Shown here in pieces: positions 47,866 to 58,902 of a DNA stretch of 64,000 bases (its first letter is position 1; each line of letters begins with the position of its first letter). A model generated the notes under the pieces. The model was given only the letters and a program-made list of their open reading frames with translations, was not told the origin of the DNA and made no database searches. The position numbers and the translations under genes are program-made. Source of the stretch: Fennellomyces sp. T-0311 (taxonomy: Eukaryota > Mucoromycota > Mucoromycetes > Mucorales > Lichtheimiaceae); assembly GCA_025266875.1 (NCBI GenBank), contig JALLLT010000032.1:372001-436000 (forward strand), read 5' to 3'.

Positions 47866-50800
47866 TAATTAATGTAGGAATGAAAAAAAAAAAATGAAAA
47901 AAAGGCTGAATGTGTGCAATGTAAGAGAAAGAAGTTAGGAAGGGGAAGCGCAAAGAAAGAGTGAGTGGATATGGATTACGCAGGGTCACCGCGTGACCTC
48001 CCTGAATAGAACAAGTTAAAAAAAAAAAGTAAAAGAAAAAGAAGGTCTTGTGTAGAGTGTAAATCGTAGCTTTTTTTTTTTGGTTTCTAATAAAAGACCT
48101 CGTTTGAGTGCATTGCATCACCATAGAAACTATAGTTAAGGCAACGCGCAGATGTAGACCTGCCAAGATCTTGACACGCTTATCTGATTTTCTGGCCAGC
48201 TCGGGTATATAAACATGTACACATGCATATTTACTTTTGCTCGTTTGATATATATGAAAAGTACCCTATTGGAATAGGATTTGTTCTTTCTTCTTCTTAA
48301 TAGAGAAACATCGATGTGACAGTATATCAAACATGCATAAAAGAACACCCTGATAGAACAGCGTTATCCATAAATGTGTAAAATACGCTACAACAACAAA
48401 AAAGAGGCTTTATGACACAGTCTGTGCATGTGGTGCACCGCTTTTACCATCAGATAACCCAAGATCTGCACCTGAAAAAACACCGAACATGTCTGCATAT
48501 TTGTTTCCGATCCACTCGCATCGGATCTGCACAATGCACGGTACCTTGACGAATCAGTGATTGCCACTTACGGACACCTGCTCCGACATGCGTTTCATTT
48601 CAATCTACATTTTATTACACAACAATGGTGAATGTCAAAAGGGCGTATAAGAAAAGCCTGTCAAAAAGAAAGTTTGCAGCATCTGCGCACGCACCACAAA
48701 GTATTGGTGTTACCTAGAAAGGCTTGCTGTTCTGCAAGTAACGACGATCGATTCACTTTCATATGTACAGTAGAGGCTTTTGGCACTTGAAGGTACGGAT
48801 ATAATCCGATGGTTATCAACGTCTTTCGTCATTATTCATCCTTAATTAGACGTGAAACCCGGCATACTCTTCTTTTATCAGATCCATCCATTCTCTTAAT
48901 ATGTTTGACAACTGAGCGCGCGCGTGTGACCAGCAGTCCCGTAATTTTTCTTTCGCAGCTATCATGCCATTCAATAACAGGCTTTCGCGACATTAACTAG
49001 ATATAAACATAATCTAGTTATTCTTGCATGTCCATTCAGGAGAAGAAAAGGTTAACATGTTATTAGTTTTGCCCTCTCCCTCGGACTTCTTGAAAATGCT
49101 TGGCGTGGATCACTTCGTTTAGTATTGCGAGTTTTCAGGTTTCCGACGTTGTTTTAGTGTTTTAAGATCTTGTCATACTTGCATTTCGGAATATACAATA
49201 ATAGAACCGAGCGGTCTCCGGGAAATTCTACTGTCGCATGTTTGTTGAGCAAAGTGTAACCGCCGCCGGAAGACGCATGCTTTTCTCTACTTCAACGCTT
49301 TCGACCGCGGAGAGAGGAAGGAAGATATGCAGTACAGTATGCTTGGTGCATATTTAAATGCAGCATAACGATAAAAAATAAGAACTACCCATTTGTTCTT
49401 ATAACTAGCTGCACCCTGTGGTATCATCATGACATGTATGATGACATCTATCTGTGTAGTATTTTTTATTTACTGTGCCCTTATCAGATCGAACTTTTGA
49501 CTGCAGCAATAGTAACTTTAACTTCTTGTTTGGCAATGATATGGATTTTAAACGACGAATGAAACTTGTTCATTACGAATAAGTTTAGATTATTAGTCAC
49601 GGGGAAACGCGCCCGAGCCTTTCTGGAAAGTATTGTTGCCGGAAAGCGGCACCTACTTTAATCTTTCGTCCATATACATTTATTGTGTGGTTTATTGTGG
49701 GAAAATGATACCACAAATATGCGCTAAAACGATGAACTAGAGTTTGACTTATAGACCACACTGCCATCAAAATTTACCGATGTGCAATTGTACTGCCTTT
49801 GTCAGAAATGATACGGATCAGATTGCACATGACATTTTATTAGCTATACCATCTGCTCTGATTCAATAAAATCTAAATAGACATGGTGGAAGTTCGAAAA
49901 CATGAGTATCTGCCTGTGAACAAGCTTGTTAACTATTAAAGAAATAATACTTAGCCATTGGGTCCATCTATTCTAAAAGTTAAACCGTCTCCGCTTTATT
50001 TGTATGTCGACACATCACGGTATTCTACTAACTTTGTACAAGGATACATTCCGCGAGTCTACATGAAATACATGCTCTATCGGTGAAAGAGTAGCTCAGT
50101 ATTTTAAAAATTGTAGTAGAGCAGCCATCATAAACCTTCTGAAATATTTTGCATACCAGACTAGCTCTTGTTAACCTACAATCAACAATTTCGGCTCCAT
50201 TGCGTGCATTGTCAGGATTTTCCCGAGATTCTATGTTTTACCTTGCAAATAACACTGGCAACATCCGTTAGTTAAGTCTATGTGGTTGAGAAGTCGCTTC
50301 CAAAACGATTCGTGTATGTTTTACAGAACCCCTGATATGATTAGCTATATAAACCCATATGCAGCTGCAGCATATGTGTGTGTGCATAATATTCAGGCAA
50401 AAGCTCCAGTATGTTTTACTTGGATGAATCGAAAAGGGGTAACACGATACAAAAAAGGCGTCAGGGGGCTATCTGTACTTGTGCCACCACCGTTAAAGCC
50501 GCGCCCATTACGTCCAGCACTACCCTATCTCGATCAAAAGGACGATCAATCCATTATTTACGTATATGTTTGTCAACTATTAAAAGGCAAAAGTTAAGCT
50601 GCAAATATCTGATACACTCATATCTAACTATAGATTAAAATTAATACCATCTGGTACGCATACAATTGCTGTGAATAGTTTCTCGCAAGAGAATTCCCAC
50701 TTTATGCAAGGTCATCGTGAACGGGAATCAGTCGCGAAGCAATTTAGATACATACGCCACGTAAACTAACTGTGCCGGAGAAGCTTTTTGTTAGACGATC

Positions 50801-52244
50801 CTCCCATGCTCTTTCAGCACATGCGTGACAATGATCGAAAGTTAAAAGCTATTCTCTATCCGAGATAATCGGTTACCTTGAAAGTTGCTATTGCATTAAA
50901 AAAGCAGGAGAATTCCTCTTACTAAATCGGCAGCACATCGGTTTTCGATCCACTTTGCCTTCCTTGTAGTGATGTGGAAACTTTTGACTTTGCTCAGATT
51001 GATCGAAAAAACCGTTCAAAATATACATGCGTCTGCCATTAAATCACTTTCAACGACAATATGGCACTTTCTTCTAAACAACTGAACTCTTAATATAGTC
51101 AATGGATTATATGGCCATCATTTTGCAGCAGCGCACTTGCAGCAGTCGTAAATGCGATTAGTATGCTATAATGATGATATTCTATAGGGATTTCATCATC
51201 TGTAAGAACAAGTCCAGCTTTACTTTTTAGATATTTTGTAGTCAAAGCCATGGTTATAATAAATCCAATGACAAAATTTGCTTTTAATTGGAACGTAACA
51301 AATAGAATCGGCTCTAAAGCATCTTTTTGGGACTCATAGAAAAGTGAAGCCTTTTTAAACTAAGTTTATGCTATCCAAAAATGCTCAGCCTGTCGCTTTC
51401 CAAAGTTAGTGTACATATCGCATTTCGTCACACATCTAAACTTATCGAATAAAAGATATCACATCGGCTGCAGCTGGGCACAATGTGCATACTCCATACT
51501 TTTTTCTCGGATTGATTCCGCGGCTAGTAGCTTGGTGTCCGATTCCTTTTACATCCGTTAAGTGTAGCGAAAGTCTGCTCTATTCCTTAAAACGTTAAAT
51601 AAATAATTCGTGCCCAAAGAAAGTGTAAGAAACGTACCGCCTAAATGGTTCTAGACAATTGTGGCGAAATAAAGTGTACACAAAAGCGATATGTTCACGA
51701 GGTTTTTTTTTGGGGGGGGGGTTATACGTGGGCTCTTTCCGAAACGGCTATATCCACATGTAAGAGATCTGTTTATACAGGAGCACTTTTCATCTGAATA
51801 CGGGCTGATAATTCCATGTGTAAAAAAAGGTGACCAAGGCGCTGTTTTTGTCATATTGCTAGTTTTTTTAAACATGTTGTTGGCGTACTGTTTCCTGTTT
51901 ACTTTTCTTTTACACTTCCCTCATAACAAAGCTACTTTTCGGCTTTTGCCACTCCTCTATAATACTACTCATATGAGTTATTAGAGTGGACATAACTTAT
52001 ATCAACCGACTAAATCATAGTAATATGACACATTCCTTATGTTTCTTTTAGAGAAGCCAACCCTTTACGGTCTACGTGTTACGTACCCGACTTTTTCACG
52101 TCGTCTAATCGAAATTTATCATCATCGAAGCCCGGGAACATCTACAAAGTTCTCGTCTACCCATCCAGATATATTCTCTGTGCTGCATAATCGGTACACA
52201 TAGCTTGTAAAAGCATATTTAGTCTTGAGAGGCTCTCTTGGTTG

Positions 52245-52983
52245 TTACGTAAGCCTGAATAATCGATATATAAGCTGTATTGGATACGATCCGTATAGGT
52301 GCGCAATAGCTCCCTCCCTCCACTCGATGTTTTCAGTTTTTGGTACGCACTCACCATTCAGTTCTGCAGTAACACCATCCAACGTGGCAGTACTAAAGCA
52401 TCCTCGGAAACATACGCATGTGTTTAGATGCAAGTAGCAGATATGACTGATCCACCGCAATACATTGTTAGAGTGTATGTTGCTTGACAGAAGTTCACCG
52501 GTACCAAGTTTACATGTATAGCACTGCATGGCATGGAGAACTTGCACTTGATAAGTACCTTTTGAATTATCACTCCACAAATGAAGTAGACATCCATGTG
52601 GTGCTTCATGTGGTGTACCTTTCTTTGTTCCCAACTTCATAGATTCAAATTCCTCATCCATAAGTACGGCCTTTCCTTACCTGCGTTCTACTGCTTGTTA
52701 TCCATCACTTTTGGGTATGACACTTCTCTTGTTATCATAGGCACTAAGTCATATCCAAGATTATGATACTGGCAAGGCCAATCCTCTTGAATGGGGAAAC
52801 CGCAGTTGCTTCGTAGTCGATTAGCAATTAAAATCAAGATCAAACTATATTTACCCTTACCTAACTTTGGTATTAAGCCAGACGCACCATAATTTATACG
52901 ATTATTTACTTCACTAACAGTGATACCTAATGGTGCGTGCCGTAGTATATCCGAGTACTCTTTCAGAGTGCTACTTGATTGTC
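52245..52983 (-). pseudogene. Unrecognised multi-exon coding remnant
   Basis: On the minus strand, after an acceptor (TTTTCATTAG) the frame from 52990 reads QSSSTLKEYSDILRHAPLG, then INYGASGLIPKL. A canonical donor (GTAAGG) and an acceptor (CCCATTCAAG) about 75 nt later continue it in frame as EDWPCQYHNLGYDLVPM and ITREVSYPKVMDNKQ, then TAG. A further open piece 52661..52245 holds PHGCLLHLWSDNSKGTYQVQ and MQCYTCKLGTGELL. Working splice signals and protein-like composition suggest a real or recently decayed gene. I cannot assign it; the faint resemblance of the first piece to the region before retroelement reverse transcriptases is not enough. Confidence 0.35.
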
Positions 52984-53542
52984 GCTTCACCTAATGAAAA
53001 AAACATCAGTCATTGCCGTTCAATGTTTTGCGATAAGCGGCGATCCGTTATCCCGCTTGTTCTGGATGATCCAATAGCACGTACGTATATTCATACCAAC
53101 CTTTTTTCTGTAAGATATAATACCATAAAGGTTATGTAGCGCGGTCAATAGCTAACTTTAAGGAAGTCTGTTTGACTTGCCAGTGCATAGAATCAATGCA
53201 ACCATTCGACAACCTCTGTACTCTTTGCCATAATCTTGGTCTACTTACTGTACCATACTGGACCACTAAAATTTATTAGCCATCAATACTGGAAACGTAT
53301 CGTGCTAAAACATTAGCCTCACCATCGGTAATAATCCGTGAAACTATGCGATTTAAGTGTTATTATTCCGTGATACTTTACATTGATCGATAGACATCCA
53401 TCGCACTCGGAAACGGAAAGTCTACTATAGCTATCGTTTTGAGTAGTACTTTTTGTATTAGTACGTTTTCAATATGCTACGACACTTTCGACAGTGAATC
53501 TGTGATATCGATGCACTTGTTAACTGTTTTGCCAACGACGGA

Positions 53543-53998
53543 CTAGTTGAACATATCATATCCGCTTATAGAAAGCTGGGGAAGATGGTGAGCGGAAGTT
53601 TCGACTTGCATTGGAAAGTGTCGTCTCTCGAGTTTACAGCAGCCATAGTTTGATTGTAATCCAGAATATTGTGGAGCACATATTAACTTGAGAACTTTTT
53701 TAAACGTAGCCTGGCGTCTAACCGTTCGGTAACACTCAGTTGAAGGATCACAGTGATCGACTTGTTGCAATCGTCTGTATTGGTAGCCAATTGATATTAA
53801 TGGATAATAAGTGTATGTACAATAGATGACTATGTTGACTCGAAAGAAGCTGCACTCTGAACGATACGAAATGGAAAAGAGAAGAACCCTCTTATCTGAT
53901 CTTTCTGAAATATAAATTTGGTTGGTGACACCCAAATGGTCACCCGGGGAAATAGCATAAACATTTACCCGCCTTCTGTCTACAGGGTTTTTGTGCAC
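53543..53998 (-). other. Open reading frame of 151 codons, unassigned
   Basis: Minus-strand ORF from ATG at 53998 to a stop at 53543. It lacks any motif I recognise but is long for this AT-rich setting and lies just upstream, in the same orientation, of the coding remnant at 52245..52983; the two could belong to one decayed gene or element. Confidence 0.25.
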
Positions 53999-56550
53999 AA
54001 GCTATAACAGTGGCACCCGAGGGCTTGGTATACGCTAACACTAGAACGACATAATAACTGGAAGTATAGTGAAACCACTGACCTCAAATATTCCTACAAC
54101 GCTACTATTAAAAACAGTTAGGACAATTAAACTCAAGCATATTGTGGGCGTGGTGGTACAGTAGTAAGTAAAACTGAGGTACCGGACTTGGTCCAGTTTC
54201 CGGCTCGGAAGTACTTATATCGAAGTAATGATCTCAATATAGGTATTCAATTCAGTATATATGTAGATCGGAAAAAGATCTGTCGTCTTCCGTTACTATA
54301 ACGAGTGCTCTCATGCATCTTATTGCTTTCCTTGTTGACGATTAAAAAAAAGTACCGTACAAGTATCTGTATCTTTTAAAGTGCTGGGGTTAACAACTCT
54401 ATGTGCAGAAACGTAGCAATGCTTATTCTACTGGCTTGAGAAACGCTTTAATGTGTTGGAAAAGTTTCGTGAATATGGGCGACGTGAATATACAGAAATA
54501 TGAAGCCGCATAAAAAAAGTACCTCCGCTTTGTACACTGGCAATAGCGAGATACCGGGTTCGCCTGGATTCTGCTTTGAAGGCCTCTCTCTCTCTCTTTG
54601 GTACCACCGTTTTCCTCATTTCTTGGTGTAGTCTCAGAAACAAGTGTCCCAAACCCCTTTCTGGCTACCATAGTACAACGTTTCTTTTGATCTTGTTCCT
54701 CAGACATAATGCTACGGGTACAAGAATAACTGACCGAGTAAAAGAGCATGAAAAATGGCATTATTGATTTATTCTATTTGACTACTTGAGGATTACTCCT
54801 GGGACATGGGTTCACAAGCGCCACGCCAAACAAAAAGAAAAGCTTATTCTGGAAATTTGCTTTGTAGTGATTATTACTAAAGTTTTCGAGCCTAATAACT
54901 CCCATGCCGAGATTTTCATGTACTGAGATCCGGGGCATAAAAATGTTTTTTTGCTTTCCAGTTTGTAACTGAGCAATAGGAAGAGACATGCCATTGATTT
55001 GCTTTCAGATTTTAATTAATTTCACTAAGGGCGAGAAGTTGACAATGATTCCTATCCAGCTTTGCCCTCAAAATATGCGATGGGGCCATGCACTTCGTAG
55101 GAAATCAGGTATCGTCACAATTCGTTGTGAAGTCCTTTGTCTTGATATTTTCTTAATTACTCAACTACCCTTTGTGTCCCTATCTATAGACTCGTAAGCC
55201 ATTACAGTAGATTAATTAAACTAAACTCTGCATTCACTTGTCTGGAGATCAGCAGATTGCTATTCGCAAAGAAAGCGTCCAAAGTGTACAATACGTATTA
55301 TTATTGCCGTATGTTGATTTTTCAAACACCACCAAGTAAAATCGTGAGAAAGCGAGCGGTCTAATAGATATCATACTCGTTGACGCCGTCATTTATTGCA
55401 CTACTTGATTAAGCGACGTGAATGTAATCTCAATAGGAAGAGAGCGAACTATGAGCTCGAAGCTTATCTATCCAGATTCCAGAAAGGCTTCCGATGCATA
55501 AGGTAACGTGCTCCCATCTGCTTTATCTCTAGAATATCACAATGACGCCGGCACCCTTTTTGACTTTATCGGTAGTGTAGTTATTTACGATGCTAAGTAT
55601 CAGCTATGAGGAGCGCAGTACAATAGATATCTCCTGCAGCAATAATGATTACGTGGTATCATGTATATATATAGTTCAAAAGTTATGAATTATTTCAAGG
55701 GATAATAAATCTGCTGCTATATATTTCAGACCTCTCCCTTGCGGTACGCATGTGTTGTTTAAGTATTACAAAAAGCTTGGAAAAAGCACATCAGTACTAG
55801 AAAAGGTAATATACTGCGGGGGCGATACTTTCATATCGTGATTTAAGACCGTGCAAGCGAAAAAGTTGTTGTAATATGCTTGATAATAAGGTTATAATGG
55901 AAAACACCCTCTGATAAATTGCGAGATCAGTGGATTTTATTCCTATTTTTCCTTCGTTTTACTCATGACTGTAGCTGAAAATGACAATGCAAAGACACCA
56001 AGTATCCAGTACGCATCTTAGGTAATATCGAATTGCCGCTATTAAAATATTTTTCAGACGGGTCAGGTGGCGTTGTGGATCAAGCCCACAGGCTACTTGG
56101 AGGTGGTGGCCACAGCAACAACCATCATGGGTCAGAGTACGTTGAACCACGCTATACGCAGTTAGTTACGTATTGTTTGCCCAACCGGTTTTTACCGTGA
56201 TTTTTTGTTTAAGCATGGTTCAAGATATTCTCAAATCATCCTTAGATATTCCGTTATCGCAACAGGTATAGTTACCCATATATCATCACTTTCCCGACTT
56301 TGTTTTGTATATCCAAGTGTTCCATATCAAGCTCTAGAAGATTAGCAGCAACTTCAACAGCACATCCGTGCAAATAATTGCATTCGCGACTGTGCACAAA
56401 CACCGTAAGCCTTGCATATAAGCTCTTTCTGTTACTAATATGAGTTAGCATTATAATTCCCGTATTACCAAGTCTAACGCCCCATACCATCGATTACCGT
56501 TCTCACTACAAATAATTTTTGGTGAGCCCTGGTGAATGATTTTTTGAAGT

Positions 56551-56626
56551 GGTTAAACATAAGCTTTTTAACCATTTGAGTTGCTAAAAATGGTAGTACA
56601 AATGGTTAAAAAGCTTATGTTTAACC
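56551..56626. repeat. Perfect 28-bp inverted repeat, 20-nt spacer
   Basis: GGTTAAACATAAGCTT... at 56551-56578 and its exact reverse complement at 56599-56626, separated by 20 nt. Each arm also contains an internal smaller palindrome-like pair (GGTTAAA/TTTAACC). Ahead of the left arm GAAGT precedes GGTT; after the right arm comes TAACCACTT and a further TTTTAACC. The structure would form a very stable hairpin. Confidence 0.85.
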
Positions 56627-56639
56627 GCTGTAACCACTT

Positions 56640-56861
56640 TTAACCATCGAAATTATTTGCAGTGTCTGCCAATTGGCTCGCTTTCCAGAGGGGTGCTTTC
56701 GCGTCTGGTTTTGGAGAATACATTTCCTCGTTTGGAATATTGCCAAGCATGATGGATCCATGAAGTGAGAAGAACACTGGGAAGTCAGTAAAGCAAAGAG
56801 CGCTCTGTCGATGGAAAACTTGCCTTGGTTGTAGGTGCTGATCATCATTGCTATCAAACAC
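56640..56861 (-). pseudogene. Coding-like 3' fragment next to the inverted repeat
   Basis: Minus-strand frame 56861..56640 reads GSIMLGNIPNEEMYSPKPDA, then KAPLWKASQLADTANNFDG, and ends at the edge of the 28-bp inverted repeat. Composition is convincing for protein, but the upstream part looks degenerate and no family is recognised. Confidence 0.3.
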
Positions 56862-57918
56862 AGAGGAACTGTAGAGCTGTGTATAGTTTATGACACAGTT
56901 AGGTGAACAGCGTACCCAACTTCATAGTGCTCTCCGCTATGTATTCGCTCAATACGAACAATTGTAGTGAGATTGAGTTCCCTGAGGGCACGCGGTCCCA
57001 TAGCAATATGTACACTTACTTGCTATCGGACGATCAGTGAGTTGTTACTGGCTTTACTTTTCATTTACTAATGTCATATTTTCATGCGATTTGTTAGAGA
57101 TGTGCGCCAAGGATGCACACCCCACGGAAGACTTCTATACTCAGAACTTATAATTGACTGTATCCTCAACGTACTCATCAACAGTCGTAAGCTCTCGACG
57201 CTTTAACCTATACCCGCCACTAATAACACATCATGCATTACTTTGATTACGCTCATGGTAATTACAGTTATTGTTAGTATGAGTCATACTGCCAATATCG
57301 AGCACAATTATACTTTCGCTTAATCAAAGAAGTAAAAATGAGCTGTGGCCAGGTTTCTAACTTACTTTTGAATGATGATGAGCTCAGGTACGCTTGGGAT
57401 ACGGCTGTTAATGATGTATATACCCATATGCTGGATTCCGAAGGCTCAATCGGATCATGTGTTGACTGGAGAAACTAGAGTATTGGACGAGCGGGCATAT
57501 TGCCAGTAGAAGGGCTAGAGGCAGAGGGCGCCCCGGGGTTCCGAGGAATTTTTATAAGCGTACCGACACAGGGCGACGACCCGCCGTCCATGAGCCTGAG
57601 GAACTCCCTTTGTAGAGCACTTGTGCACCAATTGTTAGACAGAGGAGAATGCTTTCGATTGTGTTTATATAAATAAAAGGATTATTATTCGTTATACGAC
57701 ACAAATATAAAGACTGGCTTTTTAGGGTTGACGAATTCTTTTGTAAATGCTACTATACATTAGCTACCTGTACCAAGGATACCAAGTAATATAAACCATA
57801 AAAATATTCTTAGCCATTTACGAAGGCGCTCAAAATGCTGGAGGGCCTTTAAACTGGGGTCGGCTGAACGGCCTTCAAAGGCATTGAAAGGAACTTTGTT
57901 GTTACATTCCACGGCCTG
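56862..57918. other. Interval before the deleted transposon
   Basis: AT-rich except for a GC-rich island at about 57500-57620 that belongs to the ORF pair at 57338..57676. Nothing else is recognised. Confidence 0.35.
57338..57676 (+). pseudogene. Unassigned ORF interrupted by one in-frame TAG
   Basis: From ATG 57338 the frame reads SCGQVSNLLLNDDELRYAWD, then DVYTHMLDSEGSIGSCVDWR, meets TAG at 57476-57478, and then continues open in the same frame for 65 codons (GLEAEGAPGFRGIFISVPTQ, then SLRNSLCRALVHQLLD) to TAA at 57674-57676. Uniform coding-like composition on both sides of the stop suggests one former protein of about 112 residues with a nonsense mutation. No family recognised. Confidence 0.35.
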
Positions 57919-58067
57919 CATCTCAGGAAAAAAAAATCAGAAAACGTTCAGACATTCGTAAAATATTCAGTGGCAAATTCAGTCGTTCAAAAAAAATTCA
58001 AAGAATATTCAGACATTTAAAAAATATTCCCAAAATATTCAGAGATAAAAAGGCTAAATACTTAGCT

Positions 58068-58283
58068 TCACCATATATATTGCAATTTATAATCTATAGG
58101 CAGATCTTCATTTGATGAACTATTCTTATGCACCCAGTACACGTATTGCCTTGTATCCGATCCTTGTGCACGTCCAGCAAAGCAAGCTATGTCGTTTATG
58201 TCCACAACAACGTACTTTGATGCTCCAGATTCTGCCATATACGGATACGGGCCATTGATGTTAGTAGTGCAGTAGAGCTCGAG
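58068..58283 (-). pseudogene. C-terminal remnant of a transposon gene (minus)
   Basis: 71 open codons ending in TGA. The text is clearly protein-like: YPYMAESGASKYVVVDINDI, ACFAGRAQGSDTRQYVYWVH, then DLPIDYKLQYIW. No ATG-headed complete protein; the upstream part appears lost in the internal deletion. By position near the left terminus it corresponds to the transposase 3' end of the intact element, but I see no sequence identity to it. Confidence 0.5.
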
Positions 58284-58335
58284 TTAGGACCTTTGTAAAC
58301 AGTTACTAAGAGAATGTCGTTCATTTCGCAGTCAA

Positions 58336-58711
58336 GGCACATGCAATGTAATCGACCAGCAAACATATGATGATGCAGTACATGAGCTGTGCGTGGATGC
58401 TCGCGACTTCGAAGCTATGCTGTCCAGTGACGATGAGGACGAACCTTTGGTCGGACGCACGAAACCTCAAAACGAGCATCAAGAATTAGAACCAGGTGCC
58501 AACGACAAGGGCAAGAGCAAGACAGCAACAGGTATGTATTGCAAGTAATTACAAATGAATATCATCTTTACACTACTGTTTTATAGGAAACGTACAGAAA
58601 AAAAAGCGTGGTCAACCCACGAAGGCAGTCAAAATGGCGAGGATGGCAATGGCAGAAGAAGTACCAGCACCAAACAAACGCTCCAAGAAAGCCACTGCTA
58701 AACAAAACTGA
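58336..58711 (+). pseudogene. C-terminal remnant of a basic AT-hook-like transposon protein
   Basis: Two exon pieces, 58336..58531 and 58587..58711, join in frame across a GTATGT...TAG intron. They read TYDDAVHELCVDARDFEAML, an acidic SSDDEDE, then VQKKKRGQPTKAVKMARMAM and KRSKKATAKQN before TGA. KKRGQPTK resembles an AT-hook. It takes the place of the RG-rich companion gene in the intact CACTA element: same strand, same end, basic tail. Confidence 0.5.
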
Positions 58712-58902
58712 ATGTGCAATGCGATGAATATGCTTTAATAAAGATGGCAATGCTAATGGTTATGAGCAAAAGCAATATGTATATAATGGATCCCGTTAGC
58801 TATTATCCTGTATTTAGAAAAAATTCAGAAAGAATTCAAGTCAACGTTCAAAAAGTGATCAAATTGAATTTTTTAATGGCCGAATTTTTTCTTTCTGAGG
58901 TG

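Larger units (their letters stand above)
47866..56550. other. Gene-poor AT-rich interval with scattered ORF fragments
   Basis: Nearly 9 kb without a recognised intact gene. Noted within it: a 9-bp stem-loop (TAACTAGAT/ATCTAGTTA) at 48994..49020; an ORF of 105 codons at 50280..50597 with coding-like text (PPPLKPRPLRPALPYLDQKD); a T9G10 homopolymer junction at 51703..51721; minus-strand coding-like pieces at 52245..52983 and 53543..53998; an A-box-like word TGGTACAGTAG at 54154-54164; a minus-strand ORF at 54761..54423; and a plus-strand GSGGVVDQAHRLLGGGGHSN stretch at about 56057-56190 following a good acceptor. None can be assigned. Confidence 0.3.
57919..58902. mobile_element. 984-bp internally deleted DNA transposon, CACTA-like layout
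   Basis: The left end CATCTCAGGAAAAAAAAATC and the right end read inward, CACCTCAGAAAGAAAAAATT, agree at about 16 of the first 19 positions. The element is flanked by a perfect 3-bp direct repeat CTG (57916-57918 and 58903-58905). Both ends carry many ATTCAG/ATTCAA words, like subterminal repeats. Inside are two gene 3' ends pointing outward to opposite termini: a minus-strand one (58068..58283) and a plus-strand one (58336..58711). That is the gene layout of the intact element at 18617-23743 with the middle removed. The sequences of the two elements differ, so it belongs to another, related or analogous family. Confidence 0.65.

Noticed and set aside
52869..52990. Retroelement reverse-transcriptase leader (TLKEYSDILRHAPLG)
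   Set aside because: Superficial likeness to pre-RT sequence of Ty3-type pol; the following in-frame text has no RT motifs.
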